From assembly GCA_019119775.1 (NCBI GenBank), contig DWWL01000025.1:1-64000 (forward strand): 64,000 nt of DNA, given 5' to 3'. Source of the DNA: Candidatus Lachnoclostridium pullistercoris. Its GTDB lineage: Bacteria > Bacillota > Clostridia > Lachnospirales > Lachnospiraceae. This document shows, piece by piece, positions 54,054 to 62,878 of the stretch (position 1 is its first letter; each line of letters begins with the position of its first letter). The notes under the pieces were generated by a model. The model was not told where the DNA came from and ran no database searches. It worked only from the letters and a program-made list of their open reading frames with translations. Made by a program: the position numbers and the translations under genes.

Positions 54054-54194
54054 CCAGATTTTACAGCTGCCTGCGGAACCTGATCTGCAAAGCGGCTTTG
54101 AGTGAAGGGCATCTGCCCCCGCGGCGGCGGCCGGATGGACGTGAGGATACATCTGCCGGGATCGCTTTCCGCGGAAATGAAAAGGAGAATTGCT

Positions 54195-55364
54195 ATGTTT
54201 CATGTATCAGAGGAACTTAAAAATGAGATTATTGCCAACCGGAGAGCTCTCCATCAGCGGGCGGAGATCGCGTTTGACCTTCCGCAGACCAGAGCGTTTG
54301 TGACGGAGAAACTGAGAGAGTACGGGTATGAGCCCCAGGAGATGGGCGGAGGCATTACCTGCACAGTGGGAAAAGGCGGAAAGACCATTCTGATGCGGGC
54401 GGATATGGACGCCCTCCCCATGAAGGAGGAGAGCGGCCTGGATTTTGCCTGCACCAGCGGAAACTGCCACTCCTGCGGCCATGACTGCCATACCGCCATG
54501 CTTTTGGGAGCTGCAAAAGCGTTGAAAGAGATGGAAGGCGAGTTAAAGGGAACGGTGAAATTTATGTTCCAGCCGGCAGAGGAAGTGCTGGGCGGCGCAG
54601 CCGCCATGGTGGAGGCCGGCATCCTGGAAAATCCGAAGGTGGACGCGGCGTTCGGCCTTCATGTATCTGTGGGGCGGGAAGATTCCTACCCGGGCACAGT
54701 GCTGTGCACCCACGGAACTATGAACAATTCCGGGGACGCCATTAAGATCACGGTGAGAGGAAAGGACGCTCACGGCTCCCAGCCTCAGCTGGGGATTGAT
54801 TCCATCAGTATTGCGTCCCGGATCGTGATCGCTCTGGAGGAACTGACATCCAAGGAGATTCCCACCAACGAGGACAGCGTTGTGCTGGTGGGAAAGATCA
54901 CAGGCGGAACCACCTGCAATACGGTGGCCGGAGTGACGGAGATGGAGATTTCTGTCCGCACCCAGGGGCATGAGGAGCGGGCTTATCTGAAGCGCCGGGT
55001 TAAGGAGATCGCGGAGGGGATTGCCGCCACATTCCGGGCCACGGCGGAGGTGGAGTATCAGTACGGAATGCCGCCCCTTGTAAATGATGAAGCGATGATG
55101 AATGAGTTTTTGGGCTATATGAGAGAATTTCTGCCTGAGGATCAGGTGAGGGAGGTGCCGAAAGAAGGCGGCTGTGAGGATTTCACAGTGGTGAGCGAGA
55201 AGGTTCCGGCTGTTTTCCTGATGCTGGGAGCCGGGGACCGGGGAAGCGGTCATGTCCACGCCATGCACCATCCCGCCATGCAGGTGGATGAGAGCGCTCT
55301 GCCGGTGGGCACTGAAATCTATGTAAACTGTGCCATGAGGTGGCTGGAAGAGCACGAAAAATAA
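54195..55364 (+). CDS. M20-family metallopeptidase/amidohydrolase
   Basis: LMRADMDALPMKEESGLDFAC, GHDCHTAMLLGAAKAL, FMFQPAEEVLGGA; start after AAGGAG. Confidence 0.94.
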   Translation: MFHVSEELKNEIIANRRALHQRAEIAFDLPQTRAFVTEKLREYGYEPQEMGGGITCTVGKGGKTILMRADMDALPMKEESGLDFACTSGNCHSCGHDCHTAMLLGAAKALKEMEGELKGTVKFMFQPAEEVLGGAAAMVEAGILENPKVDAAFGLHVSVGREDSYPGTVLCTHGTMNNSGDAIKITVRGKDAHGSQPQLGIDSISIASRIVIALEELTSKEIPTNEDSVVLVGKITGGTTCNTVAGVTEMEISVRTQGHEERAYLKRRVKEIAEGIAATFRATAEVEYQYGMPPLVNDEAMMNEFLGYMREFLPEDQVREVPKEGGCEDFTVVSEKVPAVFLMLGAGDRGSGHVHAMHHPAMQVDESALPVGTEIYVNCAMRWLEEHEK

Positions 55365-55420
55365 AAAGACGGGCCAAAGACGGAGAAAAGTGCGGAAAAC
55401 CGTATGAAAACTGAAAGAAG

Positions 55421-55462
55421 GCTGTGAAGAATGAAGGATCATTTTTCACAGCCTTCTTTTAT
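55421..55462 (+). terminator. Intrinsic terminator
   Basis: AAGGCTGTGAA...TTCACAGCCTTCTTTT. Confidence 0.7.
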
Positions 55463-55470
55463 AAGCGGTT

Positions 55471-56112
55471 TTACCCGAGAGAGCCGGCGGGAACCGTTTT
55501 TATGGAATCCAGAAATGCCTGGATCTTGCTGCTCACCAGATCGAACGCCACGTCGTTCATGCCGCTGTTGGTGATGATGTCGGCGTAGACTTTTGTGGGT
55601 TCCACGTGAATGTTGTGCATGGGTTTTACTGTGGCCAGATACTGGTCGATGATATTTTCCAGGTCACGTCCGCGCTCTTTGGTGTCTCTGACGATCCGGC
55701 GGAGAATCCGCTCATCCGCGTCAGCGTCCACGTAGATTTTAATGTCCAGCATGTTGCGCAGCTGGCGGTCGCAGAGGACCAGGATGCCTTCCAGAAGGAT
55801 GACCGGCTTGGGCTCGACCACGATCGTTTCCTTTGCCCGGTTGTGAAGGCTGTAATTGTAGGTGGGGCATTCGATGGTGTGTCCCTCTTTCAGCTGTTTT
55901 AAGTGTTCGACCAGGAGTTCTGTCTCAAGTGCGTCCGGATGGTCGTAGTTCAGCTTTTTTCTCTCCTCGAAGGGCATGTCGTCGTGGGCCCTGTAGTAAT
56001 TGTCGTGATAGAGAACAGCGACCTGATCGCCGAACCGGTCTTTCAGACGGTTGGTAAATGTGGATTTTCCGGAGCCGGATCCCCCGGCAATGCCGATTAT
56101 CATTGGTTTCAT
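55471..56112 (-). CDS. udk: Uridine kinase
   Basis: IIGIAGGSGSGKSTFTNRL; YYRAHDDMPFEERKKLNYDHPDAL; start at MKPMIIG. Confidence 0.96.
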   Translation of the reverse strand: MKPMIIGIAGGSGSGKSTFTNRLKDRFGDQVAVLYHDNYYRAHDDMPFEERKKLNYDHPDALETELLVEHLKQLKEGHTIECPTYNYSLHNRAKETIVVEPKPVILLEGILVLCDRQLRNMLDIKIYVDADADERILRRIVRDTKERGRDLENIIDQYLATVKPMHNIHVEPTKVYADIITNSGMNDVAFDLVSSKIQAFLDSIKTVPAGSLG

Positions 56113-56181
56113 GTGTCTCCTCCGTTCCTGATTCAGCAGGAAACTGCCTCTCCCCGTTTCAGACGGCAGCCTGCGTGATAA

Positions 56182-56212
56182 AAGGCCGCCCATTTCCAGG
56201 GCGGCCCTGTTA
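56182..56212 (-). terminator. Intrinsic terminator
   Basis: Minus strand GGCCGCCC / GGGCGGCC then TTTTATC. Confidence 0.6.
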
Positions 56213-56349
56213 ATCTCAGTATACAACAAATCGGCGCGGCAGTACACCCCAATTTCAAAAAACGGCGGCAGGAGATTGAGACCGGCAGCGGGCGGCCGAA
56301 GACCGAAGCCGACAGCGGGAAAATGAGCCCGGCTGCACCGCGGACATAT

Positions 56350-57306
56350 TTATCCGGCAGAATGCTGCCCGTGGCGCAGATACCGTTTCCGGATGCCGCT
56401 CATGACGGTCTGGGAGGTGAGAATGCCGCCGGAAAACAGGCCGGCAGCCGGGTTGGGGCTGTTTAACAGGGTCATGGAGCAGTAGCTCTGGACCGGAAGA
56501 ATCTTCTGGGGCAGAAGGGCCAGCCCGTCAGGCAGCTCACCTTCGATAAAAGCGGGGACAAAGGCGCAGCCCAGCCCGGCCTTGACCATGAGAAAAAGAG
56601 CATTTAAGCTGTTCACCGGAGTGATGGCCCCAGGCTTCAGCCCGGCGCTTGTCAGCTGGGCGGTGCCGGCTTCCTCTGACATGGGTCCGGCCGGTTCCGC
56701 CAACAGGATGACCGTCTCCCCGTCCAGGTCCTTTTTCTGCACACCCCGTTTCTGCGCAGCCAGAAAGCGGGTCTGCGCCGTTTCCGCGGAGACGAGAAGT
56801 CCGGGAGCGGAGGAGAACATGCGGCGCACATCGATCTCCGTCTGCCCTTCCGGAAGACAGGTGTCGGGATGGGGGAAAATGACGTCCACTGTCCCATCTT
56901 CCAAACGCCGGATGAGATCAGAGTAGGCGTACTGGCTGACGGAGAGGCGGATGTCGGGAAAAAGGCTGTGAAATTCCCGGAAAAGCTGGGATACGAAGCC
57001 CATTTCATACTGTCCGATCCCCAGATGGAGAGAAGAGGCCCGGCCGCTGTAGGCGGTGCGGGCTTTCTCCAGCGCTCTCCGGTAGTGTTCCAGCATGGGG
57101 ACGATCTCGCTGTAAAAAGCTTTTCCGGCCGGGGTCAGCTCCACTGCCCGGTTGGTGCGGTAAAAGAGCTTGCAGCCCACCTCATTTTCCAGGGCGGCAA
57201 TGTGCCTGCTGATGGCGGTCTGCGCCACGTGACAGTCCTCGGCGGCCCTGGTAAAATTCAGGTGCTCAGCCACAGCCGAAAAATATTCCAGACGTTCCAG
57301 ATTCAA
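56350..57306 (-). CDS. LysR-family transcriptional regulator
   Basis: MNLERLEYFSAVAEHLNFTRAAEDCHVAQTAISRHIAALE. Confidence 0.94.
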   Translation of the reverse strand: MNLERLEYFSAVAEHLNFTRAAEDCHVAQTAISRHIAALENEVGCKLFYRTNRAVELTPAGKAFYSEIVPMLEHYRRALEKARTAYSGRASSLHLGIGQYEMGFVSQLFREFHSLFPDIRLSVSQYAYSDLIRRLEDGTVDVIFPHPDTCLPEGQTEIDVRRMFSSAPGLLVSAETAQTRFLAAQKRGVQKKDLDGETVILLAEPAGPMSEEAGTAQLTSAGLKPGAITPVNSLNALFLMVKAGLGCAFVPAFIEGELPDGLALLPQKILPVQSYCSMTLLNSPNPAAGLFSGGILTSQTVMSGIRKRYLRHGQHSAG

Positions 57307-57372
57307 AACAGTTTCCTCCTGTGTCTATACGTTCCATAATACAGTTTTTTATTGTAACGCAGCGGGAAACAT

Positions 57373-58362
57373 TTGTCTACCCGGCAAAACGGGAGAACGG
57401 GGCGGGAGAAAAGGGGAAAAACGTGGCGCGCGGCCGTCCTCTGTGATAAAATGAAACTGTTTTATCAGAATATAACAGAAAGGCGGCAGTGCAGTGTGAA
57501 AAACGGAAGGGAAAATGGTCTGCGCCGGAAGATGAGGAATATGAGCAGAGCTCTGAAAATGGAGCTGAGGGAGCACCGCAGTTCTTTTTTTGTATACATG
57601 ACTCTCCGGCTGGCGGTGGCGGCAGTGGCCGTTCTGCAGTTTTTAAATGGAAATTATGAAAATGTGTTCCTGTGCATTCTGTCCCTGATGCTTCTGGTGA
57701 TCCCGAGCGCCATGCAGCTGACTTTCCGTGTGGAACTTCCGCCGGCTCTGGAGATATTTATCCTCCTGTTCATTTTTGCGGCGGAGATATTGGGAGAGAT
57801 CGGAGAATTTTATCTGCGTTTTCCCTTTTGGGACACGGCGCTCCACACCATAAACGGCTTTCTCTGCGCGGCTATCGGCTTTTCGCTGGTGACGCTGCTG
57901 AACGACAATGAGAAGGTGGTATTCCGCCTGTCTCCGGTGTTCATGGCGGTTGTGGCCGTCAGTTTTTCCATGACCATCGGCGTAGTCTGGGAATTTTTTG
58001 AATTTGGGATGGACCATATAGCGGGTCTGGACATGCAGAAGGATACGGTGGTCCAGGAGATCCGCTCGGTGATGCTGGATCCGGAAGGCAGAAATATTCC
58101 GTATGTGATTGGACCGATCCGCGAGGTGGTGGTGAACGGGCAGGAACTGGGCGTGGGAGGCTACTTAGATATCGGGCTGATCGACACCATGAAGGATCTG
58201 CTGGTGACTTTTGCCGGCAGCCTGGTCTTTTCGGTGTTTGGCTATTTCTATGTGAAAAGCAGGGGAAAAGGACGGCTGGTGTCCCGCTTTATCCCCAGAA
58301 GAAAGGCGAGGGACCGGGAATTTTTGAGGATCGTGGAGGAAGAAGAGCGAAAAAAGGAATGA
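57373..58362 (+). CDS. Polytopic membrane protein (DUF2238/YjdF-like, tentative)
   Basis: Several TM segments; DTALHTINGFLCAAIGFSLV and FEFGMDHIAGLDMQKDT. The real start is probably downstream (around 57496-57540). Confidence 0.6.
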   Translation: MSTRQNGRTGREKRGKTWRAAVLCDKMKLFYQNITERRQCSVKNGRENGLRRKMRNMSRALKMELREHRSSFFVYMTLRLAVAAVAVLQFLNGNYENVFLCILSLMLLVIPSAMQLTFRVELPPALEIFILLFIFAAEILGEIGEFYLRFPFWDTALHTINGFLCAAIGFSLVTLLNDNEKVVFRLSPVFMAVVAVSFSMTIGVVWEFFEFGMDHIAGLDMQKDTVVQEIRSVMLDPEGRNIPYVIGPIREVVVNGQELGVGGYLDIGLIDTMKDLLVTFAGSLVFSVFGYFYVKSRGKGRLVSRFIPRRKARDREFLRIVEEEERKKE

Positions 58363-58471
58363 CGTAGAATTTTTACATGTTGATTCGACTATTCTAGTTG
58401 TTTAAATAGTCTGAAAAAATATATACAATAAGATAATTATCAAAATATATAAAAATAAATTTAAAAAAGTG

Positions 58472-58500
58472 TTGACAAAATAAGATCCGGGTACTATAAT
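58472..58500 (+). promoter_or_regulatory. Consensus sigma-A-type promoter
   Basis: TTGACA (58472-58477), 17-nt spacer, TATAAT (58495-58500); A/T-rich region upstream. Confidence 0.85.
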
Positions 58501-58506
58501 AAAGAC

Positions 58507-59065
58507 AACAGAAGAGATAGAAGAGAAAAATCTCTAAAGAGCTTATCTGCAGGAAGTTTTTTCAAAGGGGCGTATCCCGAAGAAGACTTTCTGAGAATAC
58601 CATCACAGAGACAGCGATATCTCAGATGAGGTATTTCAAAGAACAGTATCCTGAAGCGGAACATCTCAAAAAATTCAGGCAGGAGACGAGAAATCCACCG
58701 GAAATTGACAGAGAGCATCCAGAATAGGAACCTTTGAATAGGCTTGCGGCGAGAGATCCTCTCGGAAATGAATATCTCAGAAAAGGAGGTACAGTCCAAA
58801 GTACACAGGTGCTAATCCCCAGGAAGATTAAATGATCGTTTTGAGAGTCGATTTTTTTAAAAGTCACAGGACATGTTAAGAGAGTAGATGAAATTCGTTA
58901 AGAATAGAAAACGATCGGAAATCAAAAAATAGATTACTGATAACGGGGGATTTTATCAGAGCGAATGAAAGTTTCGCAATACAGGAAAAAGAGGTATAAT
59001 CCAATGGATACAATGATTTAGGAATGGGTACTGATTAGCAGAATCGGTATCCATTCCTATTTTAT
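58507..59065 (+). ncRNA. Candidate large structured non-coding RNA (~550 nt)
   Basis: Starts at the consensus promoter, no + strand ORF of 60 aa or more. Helices: AGAGAT/ATCTCT, CCTGAA/TTCAGG, GATCGTTTT/AAAACGATC, CTGATAA/TTATCAG, GCGAA/TTCGC. Ends at a 16-bp stem then T-rich sequence. Confidence 0.6.
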
Positions 59066-59075
59066 TGATCTTTTT
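59021..59075 (+). terminator. Terminator of the ncRNA candidate
   Basis: GGAATGGGTACTGATT / AATCGGTATCCATTCC (16 bp, 2 wobbles, 5-nt loop), followed by TATTTTATTGATCTTTTTT. Confidence 0.7.
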
Positions 59076-59230
59076 TCCATTCTTGATTCCCGTAGTTCTC
59101 TCGGAGATAAGCCGGACGGACATGACTGTGCGTCCATCCGTCGGCTGCCGCGAAAGTCCGATTCTTGCAGTTTGCTCAAGGGGAATTTTCAAGGGGGAAT
59201 TTGAGAAAAGTGAAATTTTTTGCCCATCAT

Positions 59231-59264
59231 AAAGCGGCCGGTTGAATTTCCGGCCGCTTTATTA
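59231..59264. terminator. Intrinsic terminator-like hairpin
   Basis: AAAGCGGCCGG...CCGGCCGCTTTATTAT, T/A flanks on both sides. Confidence 0.65.
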
Positions 59265-59324
59265 TAATATTAGATGCGGACTGCGGCGCGAAGCCGGATT
59301 TTTCATTACAGATTTGAGAAAGAG

Positions 59325-60338
59325 ATGGATATGAAAAAAATTCTGATTATCAATACAGGAGGAACTTTTTCCTCTGTAAAAAGTGAGGGCGGCCTGGCTC
59401 CCGGCTTGGGGGAGCACGATATTCTGGAAGAATTAAAAGTGGTGGCGAAAGACTGCCAGCTGGAATATGAAGATTTCTGCTCCTTAGACAGCGCAAATAT
59501 TCTGCCGGGCCATTGGGCGGGGTTAGCCGGGCGGATCGAGGAGGCGTGCCGGGAGTATTCCGGCATTGTGGTGATCCACGGGACGGATACCATGGCCTAC
59601 ACAGCGTCCATGCTGTCGTTTATGCTGTGGGGCGTGCCGGTTCCGGTAGTGATCACGGGAAGCCAGCTTTCGATCTCCCATCCGGTGGCGGATGCCATGG
59701 AAAACTGCCGTGCGGCGATTCATATGGCCAACAGCCGCTGCCCCGGCGTGTTTGTGGCGTTTAACCGGAAGATCATGCTGGGAGTGCGGGCGTCAAAAGT
59801 GAGGACCATGAGCTTTGACGCGTTTGACAGCATCAATTATCCGGATGTGGCGGAGATCAATGCGTTCGGCATGAGGATCCGAAAGGAGCTGATCCCGAGG
59901 CGGGCAGCGGTGCGCTTTCGCAGCGACACCAGCTTCTCAGACAAAGTGATGGTGGTAAAACCGGTGCCCGGGACGCCGCCGGAGATATTTGACCTGCTGG
60001 CGGATATGGGATGCCGGGGGATTGTGGTGGAGGCGTTTGGGCTGGGCGGTCTGCCGTTTGGCGAGAATGACCTCTGCGGCGCGGTGGCGCGGACGGTGAA
60101 AAAAGGCGTGGCGGTGGCGATCGGGAGCCAGTGCCGGTACGACGGCAGCAGCCTGGCTGTGTATGAGACGGGAAAACGGGCGCTGGCGGCCGGAGCCATG
60201 GAAATGTATGATATGACGACAGAGGCGGCGGTGACAAAGCTCATGTGGCTTTTGGGGAAGGATCTGACCATGGACGAGCTGCGGGAGAAATTCGGCGAGA
60301 ACCTGGTAAATGAGGTGAGCCCGCCCTGTGAATGCTGA
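59325..60338 (+). CDS. L-asparaginase (type I-like)
   Basis: ILIINTGGTFSSVKSEGGLAPG; VVIHGTDTMAYTASMLSFML. Confidence 0.93.
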   Translation: MDMKKILIINTGGTFSSVKSEGGLAPGLGEHDILEELKVVAKDCQLEYEDFCSLDSANILPGHWAGLAGRIEEACREYSGIVVIHGTDTMAYTASMLSFMLWGVPVPVVITGSQLSISHPVADAMENCRAAIHMANSRCPGVFVAFNRKIMLGVRASKVRTMSFDAFDSINYPDVAEINAFGMRIRKELIPRRAAVRFRSDTSFSDKVMVVKPVPGTPPEIFDLLADMGCRGIVVEAFGLGGLPFGENDLCGAVARTVKKGVAVAIGSQCRYDGSSLAVYETGKRALAAGAMEMYDMTTEAAVTKLMWLLGKDLTMDELREKFGENLVNEVSPPCEC

Positions 60339-60353
60339 AAACGGGAGTCTTAG

Positions 60354-61205
60354 ATGGAAAACAGAGAAGAAATGAAAAGGAAAAGCGGCGCGGGGGAGAT
60401 GCCGGGTGAGAGCGCGGGGAGCTCGGCGGACGCAGGATACCAGCAGCGGGTGCTGGAATTTGCCATGCGGGCGGGGCGCCTGCTTTTGGAAAACGGAGCG
60501 GAGATCTTCCGGGTGGAGGAGACGATCCAGCGGATCTGCCGCCATTACGGCGTCCGCTCCGCCAGCACGTTTGTCCTGAGCAACGGAATCTTTATCATGG
60601 CGGGCAGCGAGGATGAGCCGTACTATTCTGCGGTGCGCCACCTGCCGTCATGGGTGAACCGGCTGGACAAGGTGACGGCGGTGAACCAGCTGTCCAGGGA
60701 GATTGAGGAAAAACACTATCCGCTGGAGACGGCGAAAAAACGTCTGGAGGAGATCGAGGGGATGCCGGAACGGCCGAAGGCGGTCCGGATCTTGGTGGCG
60801 GGAATGGCCTGCGCCTGCTTCTGCTTTATTTTCGGCGGCTCGCCGGGAGACATGCTGTCGGACTTTTTTACGGGCCTTCTGGTGTACGCCTTCATTTTAA
60901 CGGTGTGCGGGGGCTTATCCAAGATCACGGCAAACGTTCTGAGCGGAGCGCTGATTGCAATCTGCTGCCTGATCTTTTACCACAGCGGGATCGGCGAAAA
61001 CCTCAGGCCCCTGATCATGGGAACGATCCTTCTGCTGGTGCCTGGACTTCCTTTTACCAACGGGATCCGGGATCTGGCGGACGGCGACTACATTTCCGGC
61101 GCGGTGCGGCTTCTGGACGCGGTGCTGGTGTTCATGAGCGTGGGAGCCGGCGCCGGCGCGGTATTCCTGGCTTATCATCATCTGTTTGGAGGTGTTCTGC
61201 TATGA
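60354..61205 (+). CDS. Threonine/serine exporter family protein (ThrE N-terminal type)
   Basis: FAMRAGRLLLENGAEIFRVEETIQRICRHYG; TM segments. Confidence 0.88.
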   Translation: MENREEMKRKSGAGEMPGESAGSSADAGYQQRVLEFAMRAGRLLLENGAEIFRVEETIQRICRHYGVRSASTFVLSNGIFIMAGSEDEPYYSAVRHLPSWVNRLDKVTAVNQLSREIEEKHYPLETAKKRLEEIEGMPERPKAVRILVAGMACACFCFIFGGSPGDMLSDFFTGLLVYAFILTVCGGLSKITANVLSGALIAICCLIFYHSGIGENLRPLIMGTILLLVPGLPFTNGIRDLADGDYISGAVRLLDAVLVFMSVGAGAGAVFLAYHHLFGGVLL

Positions 61206-61636
61206 TCGGACAGCTGGCCGCAGCATTTTTGGGAACGGTCGCATTTGGATACCTGTTTGGAATTCCACGAAAGTATTTTGCATACAGCGGTCTGTGCGGG
61301 AGTGTGGCCTGGGGCGTCTACGTGCTCTCCATCTGGGGATCGGACGTGATCGCGTCCTTTGCGGCGACGGTGGTGGTGACGCTTCTCTCCCGGTATTTCG
61401 CAGTGAAAAAAAGGTGCCCGGTGACGGTGTTCCTGATCGCCGGAATGATCCCCCTGGTGCCGGGAATCGGGCTGTACTGGACCTTTTACTACTTGGTGAC
61501 GAATCAGCTGGAACAGATGTCGGCCACGGGGCTGGTGGCGGTAAAATCGGCCTGCGCCATCGTTCTGGGGATCGTGTTCGTGTTTGAGATCCCCCAGAAA
61601 TTTTTCCGCGTGATCGCCCATGGAAAAACAGAATAG
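61202..61636 (+). CDS. Threonine/serine exporter family protein (small ThrE partner)
   Basis: MIGQLAAAFLGTVAFGYLFGIPRKYFAYSGLCGSVAWGVY; 4-bp overlap with the upstream gene; GGAGGTG RBS. Confidence 0.88.
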   Translation: MIGQLAAAFLGTVAFGYLFGIPRKYFAYSGLCGSVAWGVYVLSIWGSDVIASFAATVVVTLLSRYFAVKKRCPVTVFLIAGMIPLVPGIGLYWTFYYLVTNQLEQMSATGLVAVKSACAIVLGIVFVFEIPQKFFRVIAHGKTE

Positions 61637-61718
61637 ACGGCGCAGGAGGATCAGACCGGGCCTGGTATAAAAACGGAGCCTTCGGAGGAGACTGATCTGT
61701 GACGCCTGTTTTTTGAGG

Positions 61719-61750
61719 AAAGCCTGGCTGACGCCGGGCTTTCTGCTTTC
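61719..61750 (+). terminator. Terminator-like hairpin
   Basis: GAAAGCCTGGC-TGA-CGCCGGGCTTTC. Confidence 0.5.
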
Positions 61751-61916
61751 TGCTGTCTGGTCGGAAGAATGGGCCGTATCGGAAAAAATAAGAAATATGT
61801 AAAGGCTGACTGTCTTGCGCTTGCTCTGTTTTTCAGTTAAAATAATAAAAAACTGCCCAGGGAGCCTGCTCTTTGGGCAAAAACGGAGAAAACTACGTAA
61901 AAAGCGGGAGGTAAAA

Positions 61917-62840
61917 ATGATGAAAGAGACAGCACTGGTGATCATGGCGGCGGGGATCGGAAGCCGCTTCGGAGGAGGAATCAAGCAGCTGGAGCCGGTG
62001 GGCCCGGGCGGCGAGATTATTATGGACTATTCCATCTATGACGCGATGAAAGCCGGTTTTGACAAGGTTGTATTTATTATCCGAAAGGATCTGGAGAAGG
62101 ATTTCCGGGAAGTGATCGGAAACCGCATTGAGAAAGTGGCGAAGGTGGAGTACGCGTTCCAGGAGCTTGAGGATCTGCCGGAGGGATTTTCTGTGCCGGA
62201 AGGGAGAAAGAAGCCCTGGGGAACGGGACAGGCGGTGCTGAGCGCGAAAGGGCTGATCGACGGGCCGTTTCTGGTGATCAACGCCGACGATTACTACGGG
62301 AAAGAGGGATTTCAGAAGATCCACGACTATATGGTGAATGAGATGAGTGAGGACGGCGTCTATGACATGTGCATGGGCGGCTTTATCCTGCGCAATACCT
62401 TAAGCGACAACGGGACCGTGACCAGGGGCGTGTGCCAGTTAAATGATGACGGCACGTTAAAGGACGTGACGGAGACATATGAGATCCGCATGAGAGAGGA
62501 CGGAACGCTGCAGGCCCAGGACGAGCAGGGAAATCCGGTGCAGGTGCAGGCGGACCAGCACGTTTCCATGAATATGTGGGGACTTCCCGCATCGTTTATG
62601 GATGAGCTGGAGAAGGGCTTTCCGGAGTTCCTGGCCGGCTTAAAGGACGGAGATGTGAAGTCAGAGTATCTGCTGCCGAAGATCATTGACAAGCTGGTAA
62701 AGGAAGGCCGGGCGAAGGTGGCGGTGCTGGAGACGAAGGATAAATGGTTCGGCGTCACCTACAAGGAAGACAAGGAGACTGTGGTGGCGGCCATCCGGAA
62801 GCTGATCGCGGACGGAGTGTATCCGGAGAGATTATATTGA
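61917..62840 (+). CDS. Sugar-phosphate nucleotidyltransferase-like protein
   Basis: ALVIMAAGIGSRFGGGIKQLEPVGPGGEIIMDYSIYDA; VINADDYYG. Confidence 0.88.
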   Translation: MMKETALVIMAAGIGSRFGGGIKQLEPVGPGGEIIMDYSIYDAMKAGFDKVVFIIRKDLEKDFREVIGNRIEKVAKVEYAFQELEDLPEGFSVPEGRKKPWGTGQAVLSAKGLIDGPFLVINADDYYGKEGFQKIHDYMVNEMSEDGVYDMCMGGFILRNTLSDNGTVTRGVCQLNDDGTLKDVTETYEIRMREDGTLQAQDEQGNPVQVQADQHVSMNMWGLPASFMDELEKGFPEFLAGLKDGDVKSEYLLPKIIDKLVKEGRAKVAVLETKDKWFGVTYKEDKETVVAAIRKLIADGVYPERLY

Positions 62841-62878
62841 TGATGTGCTGATGCAGTGAGGAAGAGAACGGAGAATCT

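Noticed and set aside
58494-58867. Minus-strand ORFs of 101 and 81 aa in the ncRNA candidate
   Set aside because: Serine/leucine/phenylalanine-rich with no recognisable domain, lying antisense to a consensus + strand promoter; more likely chance open frames.
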